Below are positions 37,119-45,054 of a stretch of 64,000 nucleotides of DNA, one piece after another. Each line of letters opens with the position of its first letter. Position 1 is the stretch's first letter. Origin of the DNA: Thermohalobaculum sp039027855 (lineage in GTDB: Bacteria > Pseudomonadota > Alphaproteobacteria > Rhodobacterales > Rhodobacteraceae). The notes below the pieces were generated by a model that was given only the letters and a program-made list of their open reading frames with translations, was not told the origin of the DNA and did not search any database. The DNA lies in NCBI GenBank assembly GCA_039027855.1, contig JBCCJI010000012.1:1-64000 (forward strand). The letters are read 5' to 3'. Made by a program: the position numbers and the translations under genes.

Positions 37119-37445
37119 ATGACCACCCCCGCCGCGGACTTCAGCGACCACGGCCCGAGCGACGCGACCCCTGCCGAGGGTGGCCGGTCAGACCGCGAAC
37201 CCATCTGGCAGCGCGGTGCCTACATGCTGCTGTTCGTGATCGCCTTCAGCTTAGCGCAGAGCCTGCACACCCTCATCGCGGTCGTTCAGTTCCTGGCGCT
37301 GTTGCTGCTGGGGGAGCCCAACAGGCGGATCGCCGAGTTCGGGGCAGGACTGGCGGAATGGACGCGTGAGACGTCGCGCTTTCTGACCTGCGCCAGCGAT
37401 GAACGACCATGGCCCATCGCCCCCTGGCCCACCCCGCGCGCCTAA
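37119..37445 (+). CDS. DUF4389 domain small membrane protein
   Basis: A 108-residue protein with one or two hydrophobic helices (AYMLLFVIAFSLAQSLHTLIAVVQFLALLLL, here the key part is the repeated aromatic/Leu pattern). The DUF4389 ending GEPNRRIAEFGAGLAEWTRE and PWPIAPWP is also present. The family is common in proteobacteria, of unknown role. GGAG precedes the ATG. It converges with pqqE: only 50 bases separate their stops. Confidence 0.83.
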   Translation: MTTPAADFSDHGPSDATPAEGGRSDREPIWQRGAYMLLFVIAFSLAQSLHTLIAVVQFLALLLLGEPNRRIAEFGAGLAEWTRETSRFLTCASDERPWPIAPWPTPRA

Positions 37446-37495
37446 GCAGCGCTGCCCCAGCCCTTTGGTCGACGGCAAGGCGAGACCGCGCAGGT

Positions 37496-38629
37496 TCAAG
37501 CGGTGGGCCGTTTGCCCATCCTCCGGGGTGTGAAATCGTCCTGCACGATCTCGGTCTCGGCCAAGGCGGCTTTCAACACCCCATGCGCCGGTGACTTTTC
37601 GCAGACCGGATCGGTCTCGGCGGCGTCGCCGGCATAGGCCATCGCCTGGCAGCGGCAACCGCCCCAGTCGATCTCGCGCCGTTCGCAAGCGGCGCAGGTC
37701 GCCGGCATCCAGGCGGTGCCGCGATAGGCGGTGAAAGCCTCGCCGTTCTTCCAGATATCGATGAGCGCGCGGTCGGCGACATTGTCGAACTCAAGCGTCG
37801 GGATGCTCTCGGCCGCATGGCACGGGAGCACCTTGCCCTCGGGCTTGATGCAAAGGCCCATGCGCGCCCAACCACCCATGCAGGCCTTCGGGAACCGTGC
37901 ATGGTGATCGGGCGGCACGTAGTCGATGACCATGGTTCCCTTCAGGCGCGCCCGCGCCTCGGCCACGATGCGCGACGCCGCGCGGGCCTGCGCCTCGGTC
38001 GGCATCAGGGCGGCGCGGTTGACCGAGGCCCAGCCGTGATACTGCGTGTTCGCGACCTCCAGCCGGTGAGCGCCGAGATCGACCGCAAGCTGAATCGTCT
38101 CGGCCAACCGGTCGAGGTTCTGTCGGTGCATCACCGCGTTGACGGTCAGCGGGATGCCTTCGTCGGTGACCCAGCGGGCGACGCGCATCTTGGTCTCGAA
38201 CCCGCCCTTGTAGCCGCCGATCCGGTCGGCGCTGGCGGCATCGACGCCCTGAACCGAGAGCTGCACATGATCGAGGCCCTTTTCCGCGCAGGCGGCGAAG
38301 GCGGTCTCTGTCAGGCCGACGCCCGAGGTGATGAGGTTGGTATAAAGCCCTGCCTCAACGGCGCCAGCGACCAATTCAGGCAGGTCGCGCCGCGCCGCGG
38401 GCTCACCGCCTGAAAGATGGACATGGAAGATGCCCATCACCGCCGCCTCGCGGAAGACGCGGATCCAGGTCTCGGTGTCGAGCTCGCCCGAGCGGCGGGT
38501 GAGCTCCAGCGGGTTGGAGCAATAGGGGCAGGACAGCGGGCAGCGATGCGTCAGCTCGGCCAGCATGGCGACCGGGATCGGGATCGCGGTCGCGGCTTTC
38601 AGCGTGGCGACGGGCGTGGCGTCATTCAT
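37496..38629 (-). CDS. pqqE: PQQ biosynthesis radical SAM protein PqqE
   Basis: A 377-residue radical SAM enzyme that joins Glu and Tyr of the PqqA peptide in the first step of PQQ synthesis, working with PqqD. The SAM [4Fe-4S] cluster motif is CPLSCPYC (C30, C34, C37). The C-terminal SPASM part has Cys-rich segments (ACMGGWARMGLCI, PCHAAESI, CAACERREIDWGGCRCQA). The ATG at 38629 is preceded by GGGAGG and overlaps the end of pqqD by 8 bases; the ORF continues upstream but only inside pqqD. Last gene of the dehydrogenase-cytochrome-pqqBCDE unit. Length and motifs are typical. Confidence 0.96.
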   Translation of the reverse strand: MNDATPVATLKAATAIPIPVAMLAELTHRCPLSCPYCSNPLELTRRSGELDTETWIRVFREAAVMGIFHVHLSGGEPAARRDLPELVAGAVEAGLYTNLITSGVGLTETAFAACAEKGLDHVQLSVQGVDAASADRIGGYKGGFETKMRVARWVTDEGIPLTVNAVMHRQNLDRLAETIQLAVDLGAHRLEVANTQYHGWASVNRAALMPTEAQARAASRIVAEARARLKGTMVIDYVPPDHHARFPKACMGGWARMGLCIKPEGKVLPCHAAESIPTLEFDNVADRALIDIWKNGEAFTAYRGTAWMPATCAACERREIDWGGCRCQAMAYAGDAAETDPVCEKSPAHGVLKAALAETEIVQDDFTPRRMGKRPTA

Positions 38630-38948
38630 CGCTGCCTCCCCTGAAATGGACCATGCCCCGGTCGCGCATCTGCTGCAGGAAGGCGGTGGCATCGGTCTCG
38701 ATCCGCTCGCGCGGGGCGTTGAAGGCGGCGGCCAGATGGTCAATCACACCTGCCAGCGAGCGCACGCCGTCCAGCGCCTGCAGGACATGGGCGCCGACCG
38801 GATCCAGCTTCATCGCCCGCTCCGGCGCGAGCAGGAACCAGCCCTTGCGGATCTCGCAATGGCGAAGCCTGACACCGCGCGGCAGATAGGGCACGGCCGC
38901 TGGGTCAGGCGCTGCTGGCGCGGGCGCTTTCGCGCGCTCGGCTGGCAT
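38622..38948 (-). CDS. pqqD: PQQ biosynthesis peptide chaperone PqqD
   Basis: A protein of about 108 residues that binds the PqqA peptide and presents it to PqqE. Family marks are PYLPRGVRLRHCEIRKGWFLLAPERAMKLD (recognisable PqqD start), then GAHVLQALDG and FLQQMRDRGMVHF. The N-terminus has an extra Ala/Pro-rich stretch of about 20 residues. The start is uncertain: the ATG at 38948 was used, but an in-frame GTG at 38960 overlaps the pqqC stop as GTGA and may be the coupled start. It overlaps pqqE by 8 bases. Confidence 0.93.
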   Translation of the reverse strand: MPAERAKAPAPAAPDPAAVPYLPRGVRLRHCEIRKGWFLLAPERAMKLDPVGAHVLQALDGVRSLAGVIDHLAAAFNAPRERIETDATAFLQQMRDRGMVHFRGGSDE

Positions 38949-38956
38949 GGCGGCTG

Positions 38957-39739
38957 TCACGCCGCGGCCCGCATCGCCTGCCCCGGCGCCCAAGCACCCG
39001 GCACCGGGTTGCCCCCGACATAGGCATGCTCGATCGCGTCGAGCTGGCACCAAAGCATCGAGCATTTGAAGCGCAACGCCTCGAGCGCGCGATCCTGCTC
39101 CTCGACGGTCAAGGCGTGGCGCTTGACGTAGTCGATGGCGAAATCGGCGTCGCGCGGCGCCTCGGTCAGCCGGTTCTTGAAGTATCGCAACGTGTCCTCC
39201 GTCACGAAATCATAGTGCTGCAGCATACCAGAGACCCGGGCTTTGATGATCATCGGGCTGAACATCTCCGTGAGGCTGGAGGCGATGGCCTCAAGGAGCG
39301 TGCGTTCCGCGACGAAATGCAGATAGGCCTCGCAAGCGAAGCGAACGGCCGGCAGCGCGCCCCGCATCGAGGCCACGTAGCCCCGATCCAGCCCCAGACC
39401 GTCGGTCAGCGCGAGCCAGCGGCGGAGCCCACCTTCGGGGTGGTCGTCGATCTCGCCGTCATGATCGACCACGCGCTGGCGCCAGATGCGGCGGAGAACG
39501 GTGTTGTCCATGCGGGCTAGGATCGCGCTGTCCTTCAGCGGCACGATGCGCTGGTAGCAATAGCGGTTGAGCGCCCAGGCGCGCACCTCGTCGATCGAGC
39601 AGCCGCCTGAATGCAGCCGTTGGTGAAAGCTGTGCAGATGGTGATACCGCTCCGCGCCGATGGCGCGCAGGGCGGCCTCCAGCGCATCGGGCGAGAGCGG
39701 TCCTCGGGCCAGTTCGGGGCTGACGGGCGTGTGGCTCAT
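38957..39739 (-). CDS. pqqC: Pyrroloquinoline-quinone synthase PqqC
   Basis: A 260-residue all-helical oxidase that carries out the last step of PQQ synthesis, an eight-electron ring closure and oxidation of AHQQ. Conserved segments include RYHHLHSFHQRLHSG, WALNRYCYQRIVPLKDSAIL, DHDGEIDDHPEGGLRRWL, SSLTEMFSPMIIKARVSGML and HYDFVTEDTLRYFKNRLTEA. The start overlaps the pqqB stop as ATGA. The sequence is complete with no unusual changes seen. Confidence 0.96.
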   Translation of the reverse strand: MSHTPVSPELARGPLSPDALEAALRAIGAERYHHLHSFHQRLHSGGCSIDEVRAWALNRYCYQRIVPLKDSAILARMDNTVLRRIWRQRVVDHDGEIDDHPEGGLRRWLALTDGLGLDRGYVASMRGALPAVRFACEAYLHFVAERTLLEAIASSLTEMFSPMIIKARVSGMLQHYDFVTEDTLRYFKNRLTEAPRDADFAIDYVKRHALTVEEQDRALEALRFKCSMLWCQLDAIEHAYVGGNPVPGAWAPGQAMRAAA

Positions 39740-40653
39740 AGCGTGATCTCCATGCCGTCATGGGCGACGGTCCAGCCTGCGGCCTCGACCGCCGCGCGCT
39801 CGGCGCCGGCGGGGTTCCAGACCGGATTGGTGTTGTTGATGTGGACATAGACGCGCAGTGCGACGCCGAGCGCGTCGAACGCCGCAAGCGAGCCGTCAGG
39901 CCCGGCCATCGCCATGTGGCCCATGCGGGCGCCGGTCTTGTGGCCGACCCCTTCGCGGATCATCTCGTCATCGTGGAACACGGTGCCGTCGAACAGCACG
40001 AGCGCGGCCCCCCTCAGCCGCTCGGCCAATGCCGGCACCATGGTAGCGCAGCCCGGGATGTAGAACGCGCGCGCCGTGGCCGTGGCGATCTCGACACCCA
40101 CGGTCTGCTCGCCCATCAGCTGCGTATCGACGCTCTCACCCTCCATGTAGAGCGGGACCTTGCCCGGCACGGCGAACAGCGTGGTGGTCAGCCCCGGCAG
40201 CACCTCCATCGGCTGATCGAGCGCGATGATCCGGCGCGGCACGATCGCGCGATTGACCGCCTCGAAGAGCGGGTTCTGGTCCAGCACGTCGTGGATACCG
40301 GCGGTCGCCCAAAGATCGAAGGCCTGCCCCTCGCGGAGCGACAGGAGCCCCACGACGTGATCGATATCGCCGTTGGTCAGCATGACCGCCGCGATGGGAG
40401 AGTTTCTGAGCCCATGGCCATTGCCGGTGCGCGGCTGCAGCGCGGGCGTCGCCATGATCTGCGCGCGCAGATCGGGCGAGGCGTTGAGCACCAGCCAACG
40501 GGCGCCATCGACCGAGACCGCGAGGCTCGACTGCGTTGCGGCCGGCGCCACGGGCGTAGCGCTGCCTGCCCAATAGCTCGCGCTATTGGCCGCTGCACAA
40601 TTCCACTGCGGCAGGCCACCACCAGCCGCTGCTCCAAGCACGATCAGGCGCAT
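39736..40653 (-). CDS. pqqB: PQQ biosynthesis protein PqqB
   Basis: A 305-residue metallo-beta-lactamase-fold hydroxylase that acts on the processed Glu-Tyr intermediate. The N-terminus LIVLGAAAGGGLPQWNC is diagnostic, and metal-site regions follow (LTNGDIDHVVGLLSLREGQ, GTVFHDDEMI, GHMAMAGPDG, VYVHINNTNPVWNP). It lies 133 bases after the cytochrome gene and is followed without gap by pqqC, pqqD and pqqE. No pqqA is visible in the space upstream, where it is usually found. Confidence 0.96.
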   Translation of the reverse strand: MRLIVLGAAAGGGLPQWNCAAANSASYWAGSATPVAPAATQSSLAVSVDGARWLVLNASPDLRAQIMATPALQPRTGNGHGLRNSPIAAVMLTNGDIDHVVGLLSLREGQAFDLWATAGIHDVLDQNPLFEAVNRAIVPRRIIALDQPMEVLPGLTTTLFAVPGKVPLYMEGESVDTQLMGEQTVGVEIATATARAFYIPGCATMVPALAERLRGAALVLFDGTVFHDDEMIREGVGHKTGARMGHMAMAGPDGSLAAFDALGVALRVYVHINNTNPVWNPAGAERAAVEAAGWTVAHDGMEITL

Positions 40654-40786
40654 CTTCCCGGTCTTTTGCTGCGGCCTTCGCGCGGGCCAGCTTCGGTTCT
40701 GCGAGTGTCGGGGGCGCCCGACATGAGGTCAACGGTTGCGTCGGACGACTTTGGTCCGACGGCAGGTGCGCGTCGGCGCGGGCGTC

Positions 40787-41110
40787 CTACTCCGGCATCG
40801 TCACCGTGATCTGGATCGAGGCATACCAGGCCGACAGGTCGTCGATCTGCGTATCGCTCAGGCTGCCGGCGATGATCGACATGATCTCGTGCTCGCGCCT
40901 GCCCGAGCGGAAATGCTGCAGCTGGGTGCGCAGATAGGCCTCGTTCTCCCCCGCGATATGCGGCGCGATGGGAATCGTGGCGATGCCGTCGATGCCGTGG
41001 CACTGCGCACATTGGCGGGCAAGTTGACGACCCGCGACCGGATCGCCCGCCCAGGCTGGCAGCGCCATGACGGCCACGAGGCCGAGGGCTGCTGGCAAGC
41101 TCTTCATCAT
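40787..41110 (-). CDS. Periplasmic class I cytochrome c
   Basis: A 107-residue protein with a signal peptide (LGLVAVMALPAWAG) and a single haem-binding site CAQCH (C34, C37, H38). A C-terminal Met is a likely sixth ligand (HEIMSIIAGSLSD), and the family ending is DIDDLSAWYASI-like. It resembles the c553/c5-type cytochromes. Placed between the PQQ dehydrogenase and pqqB, it is the obvious electron acceptor of that dehydrogenase. Two successive ATG codons start it (41110 and 41107). Confidence 0.9.
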   Translation of the reverse strand: MMKSLPAALGLVAVMALPAWAGDPVAGRQLARQCAQCHGIDGIATIPIAPHIAGENEAYLRTQLQHFRSGRREHEIMSIIAGSLSDTQIDDLSAWYASIQITVTMPE

Positions 41111-41247
41111 TGCTCATGGTCCCGAGACGCTTGGCGCCGGACGGTGGCCACGCAGACCTTGCGTCATCTACGGGCACTGGCATGGGGAGGATCCCCTGCC
41201 CCGTCCGGCCGATGCAGGGTGAGGACGCCCCACCCAGCGCGGTCATC

Positions 41248-42510
41248 TCACTCGGTCGGTGCCGAATAGGAGATGCGATAGAGCGCCCCGGCCAGATCAT
41301 CGGAGACCAGCAGCGAGCCATCGCGCATCTGTGCCACATCGACCGGGCGGCCCAGATACTCGCCTGTTTGGGCAAGCCAGCCCTCGGCAAAGGGCACGGT
41401 CTGGCCCGCGCTGCCATCCTCGTTGATCGGCGTGAACATCACCCGTGCGCCCACCGGCTCGGTCCGGTTCCACGAGCCGTGCTGGGCATGGAAGATGCCG
41501 CCCTGATACTGCTCGGGGAAGGCGCTACCGGTGTAGAACACCATGCCGAGATCGGCGGCATGGGCGACCTGCTCCACCTCGGGAAAGACCAGACCCTCGG
41601 GCGGCGTGTCGTTCTGATAGTCGGCCGTGCGGACATTGCCGCCGCCATAGTAGGGGAAGCCGAAATGCTGTCCGGCTTCGGTCTGGCGGTTGAGCTCGCC
41701 CGGCGGGATATCGTCGCCCATCCCGTCGACTTGGTTATCGGTCCACCAAAGGTCGCCATTCGCCGGATTGAAGTCCTGTCCGACCGAGTTGCGCACGCCG
41801 TAGGTGAACACCTCGCGCCCCGTGCCGTCGGTGTTCATCCGGATGATCCCGCCGATGCCCACCTCATTATAGAGGTCGTACTTGTCCTTCGGGTGCACGT
41901 TGAAGGGCTGGCCGAGCGAGATGTAGAGCTTGCCGTCCGGGCCGATATCGCAGACCCGCGCGGTGTGGTTGAAGCTCTCCTCCTCGACCGGGATCAGCTC
42001 ACCGTCCGGCACCACATGACCGACCGCCACGTCGGGGCTCTCGTAGAAGAACTCGGCCGCCGGGAAGGTGAGCACGCGGTTGCGCTCGGCCACATACAGG
42101 AAGCCGTCGGGCGAGAAGCAGACACCGTTCGGGATGTCGAATGAGATCGAGGGCGCGAAGCTCTTCACCTCGTCGGCCACGCGGTCCTTGTCGCGATCGG
42201 TGACCACCCAGACATCGGTCTTGCGGGTACCGACAAACACGGCGACGCCCTGCGGGCCGACCGCGATGTGGCGTGCATCCGGCACCAACGCGAACAGGTC
42301 GATGGAGAAGCCCGGCGGCATGTCGATTTCGGCCAAGGTCGCGCGGATCGCATCGGCTGACGCGCTGTTCTGGTCGACGACCGTGAACTCGGTCACACCG
42401 GTGGCCTGCATGGCGCCTAGCTTGTCCATGTTGTCGCTGGCGATTGCCGGCAGGGCGAGCGCGGCCCCGGACGCGGCCACGGACGCCGCAAGCAGATATC
42501 TCTTCGTCAT
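41248..42510 (-). CDS. PQQ-dependent sugar dehydrogenase (sorbosone-dehydrogenase type)
   Basis: A 420-residue periplasmic beta-propeller enzyme. It has a signal peptide (LLAASVAASGAALALPAIAS) and the marks of the GSDH/L-sorbosone dehydrogenase group: HIAVGPQGVAVFVGTR, NGVCFSPDGFLYVAERNRV, YGVRNSVGQDFNPANGDLWW, GQHFGFPYYGGGN, HGSWNRTEPVGARV and GRPVDVAQMRDGSLLVSDD. Such enzymes oxidise aldoses or sorbosone with PQQ and pass electrons to a cytochrome c, which is encoded next. The substrate cannot be read from sequence. GGAGGA precedes the ATG. First gene of the operon that also makes the cofactor. Confidence 0.9.
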   Translation of the reverse strand: MTKRYLLAASVAASGAALALPAIASDNMDKLGAMQATGVTEFTVVDQNSASADAIRATLAEIDMPPGFSIDLFALVPDARHIAVGPQGVAVFVGTRKTDVWVVTDRDKDRVADEVKSFAPSISFDIPNGVCFSPDGFLYVAERNRVLTFPAAEFFYESPDVAVGHVVPDGELIPVEEESFNHTARVCDIGPDGKLYISLGQPFNVHPKDKYDLYNEVGIGGIIRMNTDGTGREVFTYGVRNSVGQDFNPANGDLWWTDNQVDGMGDDIPPGELNRQTEAGQHFGFPYYGGGNVRTADYQNDTPPEGLVFPEVEQVAHAADLGMVFYTGSAFPEQYQGGIFHAQHGSWNRTEPVGARVMFTPINEDGSAGQTVPFAEGWLAQTGEYLGRPVDVAQMRDGSLLVSDDLAGALYRISYSAPTE

Positions 42511-42804
42511 GGGTCAGTCCTCCCTTTTTGTGCGTCTCGCCGCGCCGCATCGGGCTCAGCGATGGCGTGGCCCTGTTTTCGGACCATCTGTCGCCAGAGT
42601 GACCCAGTCTGAAACAACCCACAAGCGAAATACGCCTGAATGGAACAATCTTGCCCGTAGTACTTCGCGGAGACGGTCGAGCCATCGCTGCCCAAATACC
42701 GCCACCAACAGCGGGCAAAAAATTCGCGCGTAGCGTGTCGAGTCTCGATTTCTCCGTGCATCAGCCAACGGCGTCTCACGCCGCTGGATTTCCGGGATAC
42801 CGCC

Positions 42805-44685
42805 GTGAACGCCATGACCGAAACCGCTCAGGATTTCCTGCCGCCCGTCTGGTTCGAGGAGATGGGCTCAAGCCTGGCGATCCGCTCGCATTTCACCCTG
42901 TCGGGGAACGTGCGCGACCTGTTTCCGCTTATGGGCTCGAACGGCATCGTCTTCGTCTCGTTCGAGACCGCAGTCTGGCAGGTGATGAAGCGGCGCGGCT
43001 ACGCGCTGATGCTGCGCCATGACCCGGTCGAGGGTCTCAGGCTGCATGCCGACTGCGATCAGCGCTACGAGGGCATCCTGCGCGACATGGGCTACCCGCT
43101 CGGCAAGGTCGCGACCTCACCGGCCGAGCTTGAGAAGCTGCTGGCGCCGATCATCGCCGATGGCCGTCTGCCGATCGGCATCCTGGTCGACTACACCTCG
43201 TCGCTGATGTTCCACCCGAAGACCGAGGTCGAGCATCTGTTCGTCTCGATGGACAAGGTGGCGCGCGCCCCCGCGCCCACCCGGCCGAAAAGCGCCAAGC
43301 CGATGCCGCGCCGCAACCCGGTGATGTGGATCGTGGACAAGCCCGGCGATCTGCCGGAGTGGTTCACGACCAACAACGCCTCGACCCGCGATCTCTGGAT
43401 TGGCATGCCCGATCTCGGCGACCGGCTCGCCTTCATGGGCTCGCTCGCCGGGCATCTGCACGACTATGCCGAGCTCCCTACCGCCACCCGCCAGGAAAAG
43501 CTGGAGAGCATGGCGGTGAAGACCGAGAGCCTGACGCTCGTCGATCTCCGCTCCATCGTGCAGCTCGCCCGCTCGGAGAACATGGGCGTCATGGGACTCG
43601 AAGACGCGCTCCGCAGCTACCGCATCGGCACGACGCGCAACCCCTGGACCTCGCGCGTGATGCGCAACCGCATCCGCAATGCCCGCGAGGTGCTGGAGGC
43701 GCGTGTGAAGGGCCAGCCGCGCGCCATCGACAGGACCATCGACATCATGATCCGCTCGATCATGGGGCTGTCGGGCGCCCAGACCTCCTCGCGCGGCAAC
43801 CGGCCCCGCGGCGTGCTGTTCTTCGTGGGCCCGACCGGTACCGGTAAGACCGAGCTTGCCAAGGCGATCACCGAGACGATCTTCGGCGACGAGACCGCGA
43901 TGTGCCGCTTCGACATGTCGGAGTTCATGGGGGACGAGGCGATTAACCGCCTGATCGGCCCGCCGGTGGGCGCGCCCGGCTATCAGGCCGGCGGCGAGCT
44001 GGTGAACACCGTCCGCGCCAAGCCCTTCGCGGTCTACCTGTTCGACGAGATCGAGAAGGCCAACCCGCGGATCATGGACGCCTTCCTGCAGATCCTGGAC
44101 GACGGTCGCCTGTCCGACACCCGCGGCGAGACCGGCTTCTTCTCTGAAGCGCTGATCATCTTCACCTCGAACATCGGCATGGTGGGCGGGGACCGAACCG
44201 CCAATTCCGGCCAGAACGTGCTGCCCTCCGACAGCCGCGAGGTGCTGGAGCAAAAGCTGATCCGCGCCGTCGCTGACCACTTCCGCTACAACCTGAAGCG
44301 CCCCGAGCTGTTCAACCGCATGGGCCAGAACATCGTGCCCTTCGAGTTCATCAACCCGCGCTCGTCGGTGGTGATCTTCAAGGGGGTTCTGTCAAAGGTC
44401 TTCCGCGCCATCAAGGAAGAGCACGATGTCGATGTGCGCCTGACGAAGCATGCCGAGAACCGCCTTCTGGAGATCTGCACCTTCGAGCTGAACGACGGCG
44501 GTCGCGGCATCGGCAACCGGATCGAGAGCAACTTCATCAATCCCATCGCCACGCTGCTGTTCGAGAACGAGGGCCTGCCAGAGGTCGTCATCGGCGAGAT
44601 CGACACGAGCGGTAAGGAAACCCGTCTCGTGATGGAGAGCGAGATGGACGAGGCGCCTGAGGAGGCCGCCGGCGACGCCGCCTGA
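42805..44685 (+). CDS. ClpB/ClpA-like AAA+ ATPase with divergent N-terminal domain
   Basis: A protein of about 626 residues. The C-terminal half is an AAA-2 ATPase of the Clp type: Walker A GPTGTGKT at 342-349, Walker B VYLFDEIEK at 410-418, an arginine-finger region (RPELFNRMGQNIVPFEFI) and a ClpB-type C-terminal small domain (ELNDGGRGIGNRIES). The N-terminal 300 residues look like a degenerate ATPase-like domain (IVFVSFETAVWQVMKRRGYAL; GILVDYTSSLMF; VMWIVDKPGDLPEWF) lacking Walker motifs. It has no Clp N-domain or middle coiled coil, so it is not ordinary ClpB. The start is GTG at 42805 after GGGA, or ATG at 42814. It stands alone, divergent from the PQQ operon. Function unknown; perhaps an unfoldase for a dedicated client. 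Confidence 0.85.
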   Translation: MNAMTETAQDFLPPVWFEEMGSSLAIRSHFTLSGNVRDLFPLMGSNGIVFVSFETAVWQVMKRRGYALMLRHDPVEGLRLHADCDQRYEGILRDMGYPLGKVATSPAELEKLLAPIIADGRLPIGILVDYTSSLMFHPKTEVEHLFVSMDKVARAPAPTRPKSAKPMPRRNPVMWIVDKPGDLPEWFTTNNASTRDLWIGMPDLGDRLAFMGSLAGHLHDYAELPTATRQEKLESMAVKTESLTLVDLRSIVQLARSENMGVMGLEDALRSYRIGTTRNPWTSRVMRNRIRNAREVLEARVKGQPRAIDRTIDIMIRSIMGLSGAQTSSRGNRPRGVLFFVGPTGTGKTELAKAITETIFGDETAMCRFDMSEFMGDEAINRLIGPPVGAPGYQAGGELVNTVRAKPFAVYLFDEIEKANPRIMDAFLQILDDGRLSDTRGETGFFSEALIIFTSNIGMVGGDRTANSGQNVLPSDSREVLEQKLIRAVADHFRYNLKRPELFNRMGQNIVPFEFINPRSSVVIFKGVLSKVFRAIKEEHDVDVRLTKHAENRLLEICTFELNDGGRGIGNRIESNFINPIATLLFENEGLPEVVIGEIDTSGKETRLVMESEMDEAPEEAAGDAA

Positions 44686-44766
44686 ACGCGAGACCACGCC
44701 CCGCCTCAACACCGCCGCAGCGTCGCTTGACCGCCCAGCCCGCTTGGGCGTAGGCGGTGGAGCGTC

Positions 44767-44840
44767 GCGGGCATGGTGTAATGGTAGCGCCTCAGCCTTC
44801 CAAGCTGATGGTCCGGGTTCGATTCCCGGTGCCCGCTCCA
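44767..44840 (+). tRNA. tRNA-Gly (anticodon TCC)
   Basis: A 74-base cloverleaf. The acceptor stem GCGGGCA pairs with TGCCCGC, followed by T and an encoded CCA. The anticodon stem-loop is TCAGC-CTTCCAA-GCTGA, giving anticodon TCC, which reads GGA/GGG glycine codons. The T-arm is CCGGG-TTCGATT-CCCGG. It lies between the AAA+ gene and the M20 gene on the plus strand. Confidence 0.97.
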
Positions 44841-45054
44841 GTTCACCTAGACATCGCATTGCGGAAACCGGGGTGGAACCGCGCTTCGTACGATCACGCC
44901 GTTGCGACCAAGGCGGTCGGCGTCTGGCTGCATCGGCGCGTTACAATGCGGATTGAACTCGTTACATCCCTGCCGAAACGTATCCCGATTGAGATGCGCC
45001 AGTTTAGGCCGCACAGATCCCGCCCAACCCTTTCCATCCGTCAAGGAGACCGCC

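Noticed and set aside
40654..40786. Candidate pqqA between the cytochrome gene and pqqB
   Set aside because: The small frames here, such as MSGAPDTRRTEAG, lack the Glu-x3-Tyr core that PqqA must have.
42644..42658. Sigma-54 promoter between the PQQ operon and the AAA+ gene
   Set aside because: TGGAAC and TTGC are present, but the GG-to-GC distance is one base short of the required spacing.
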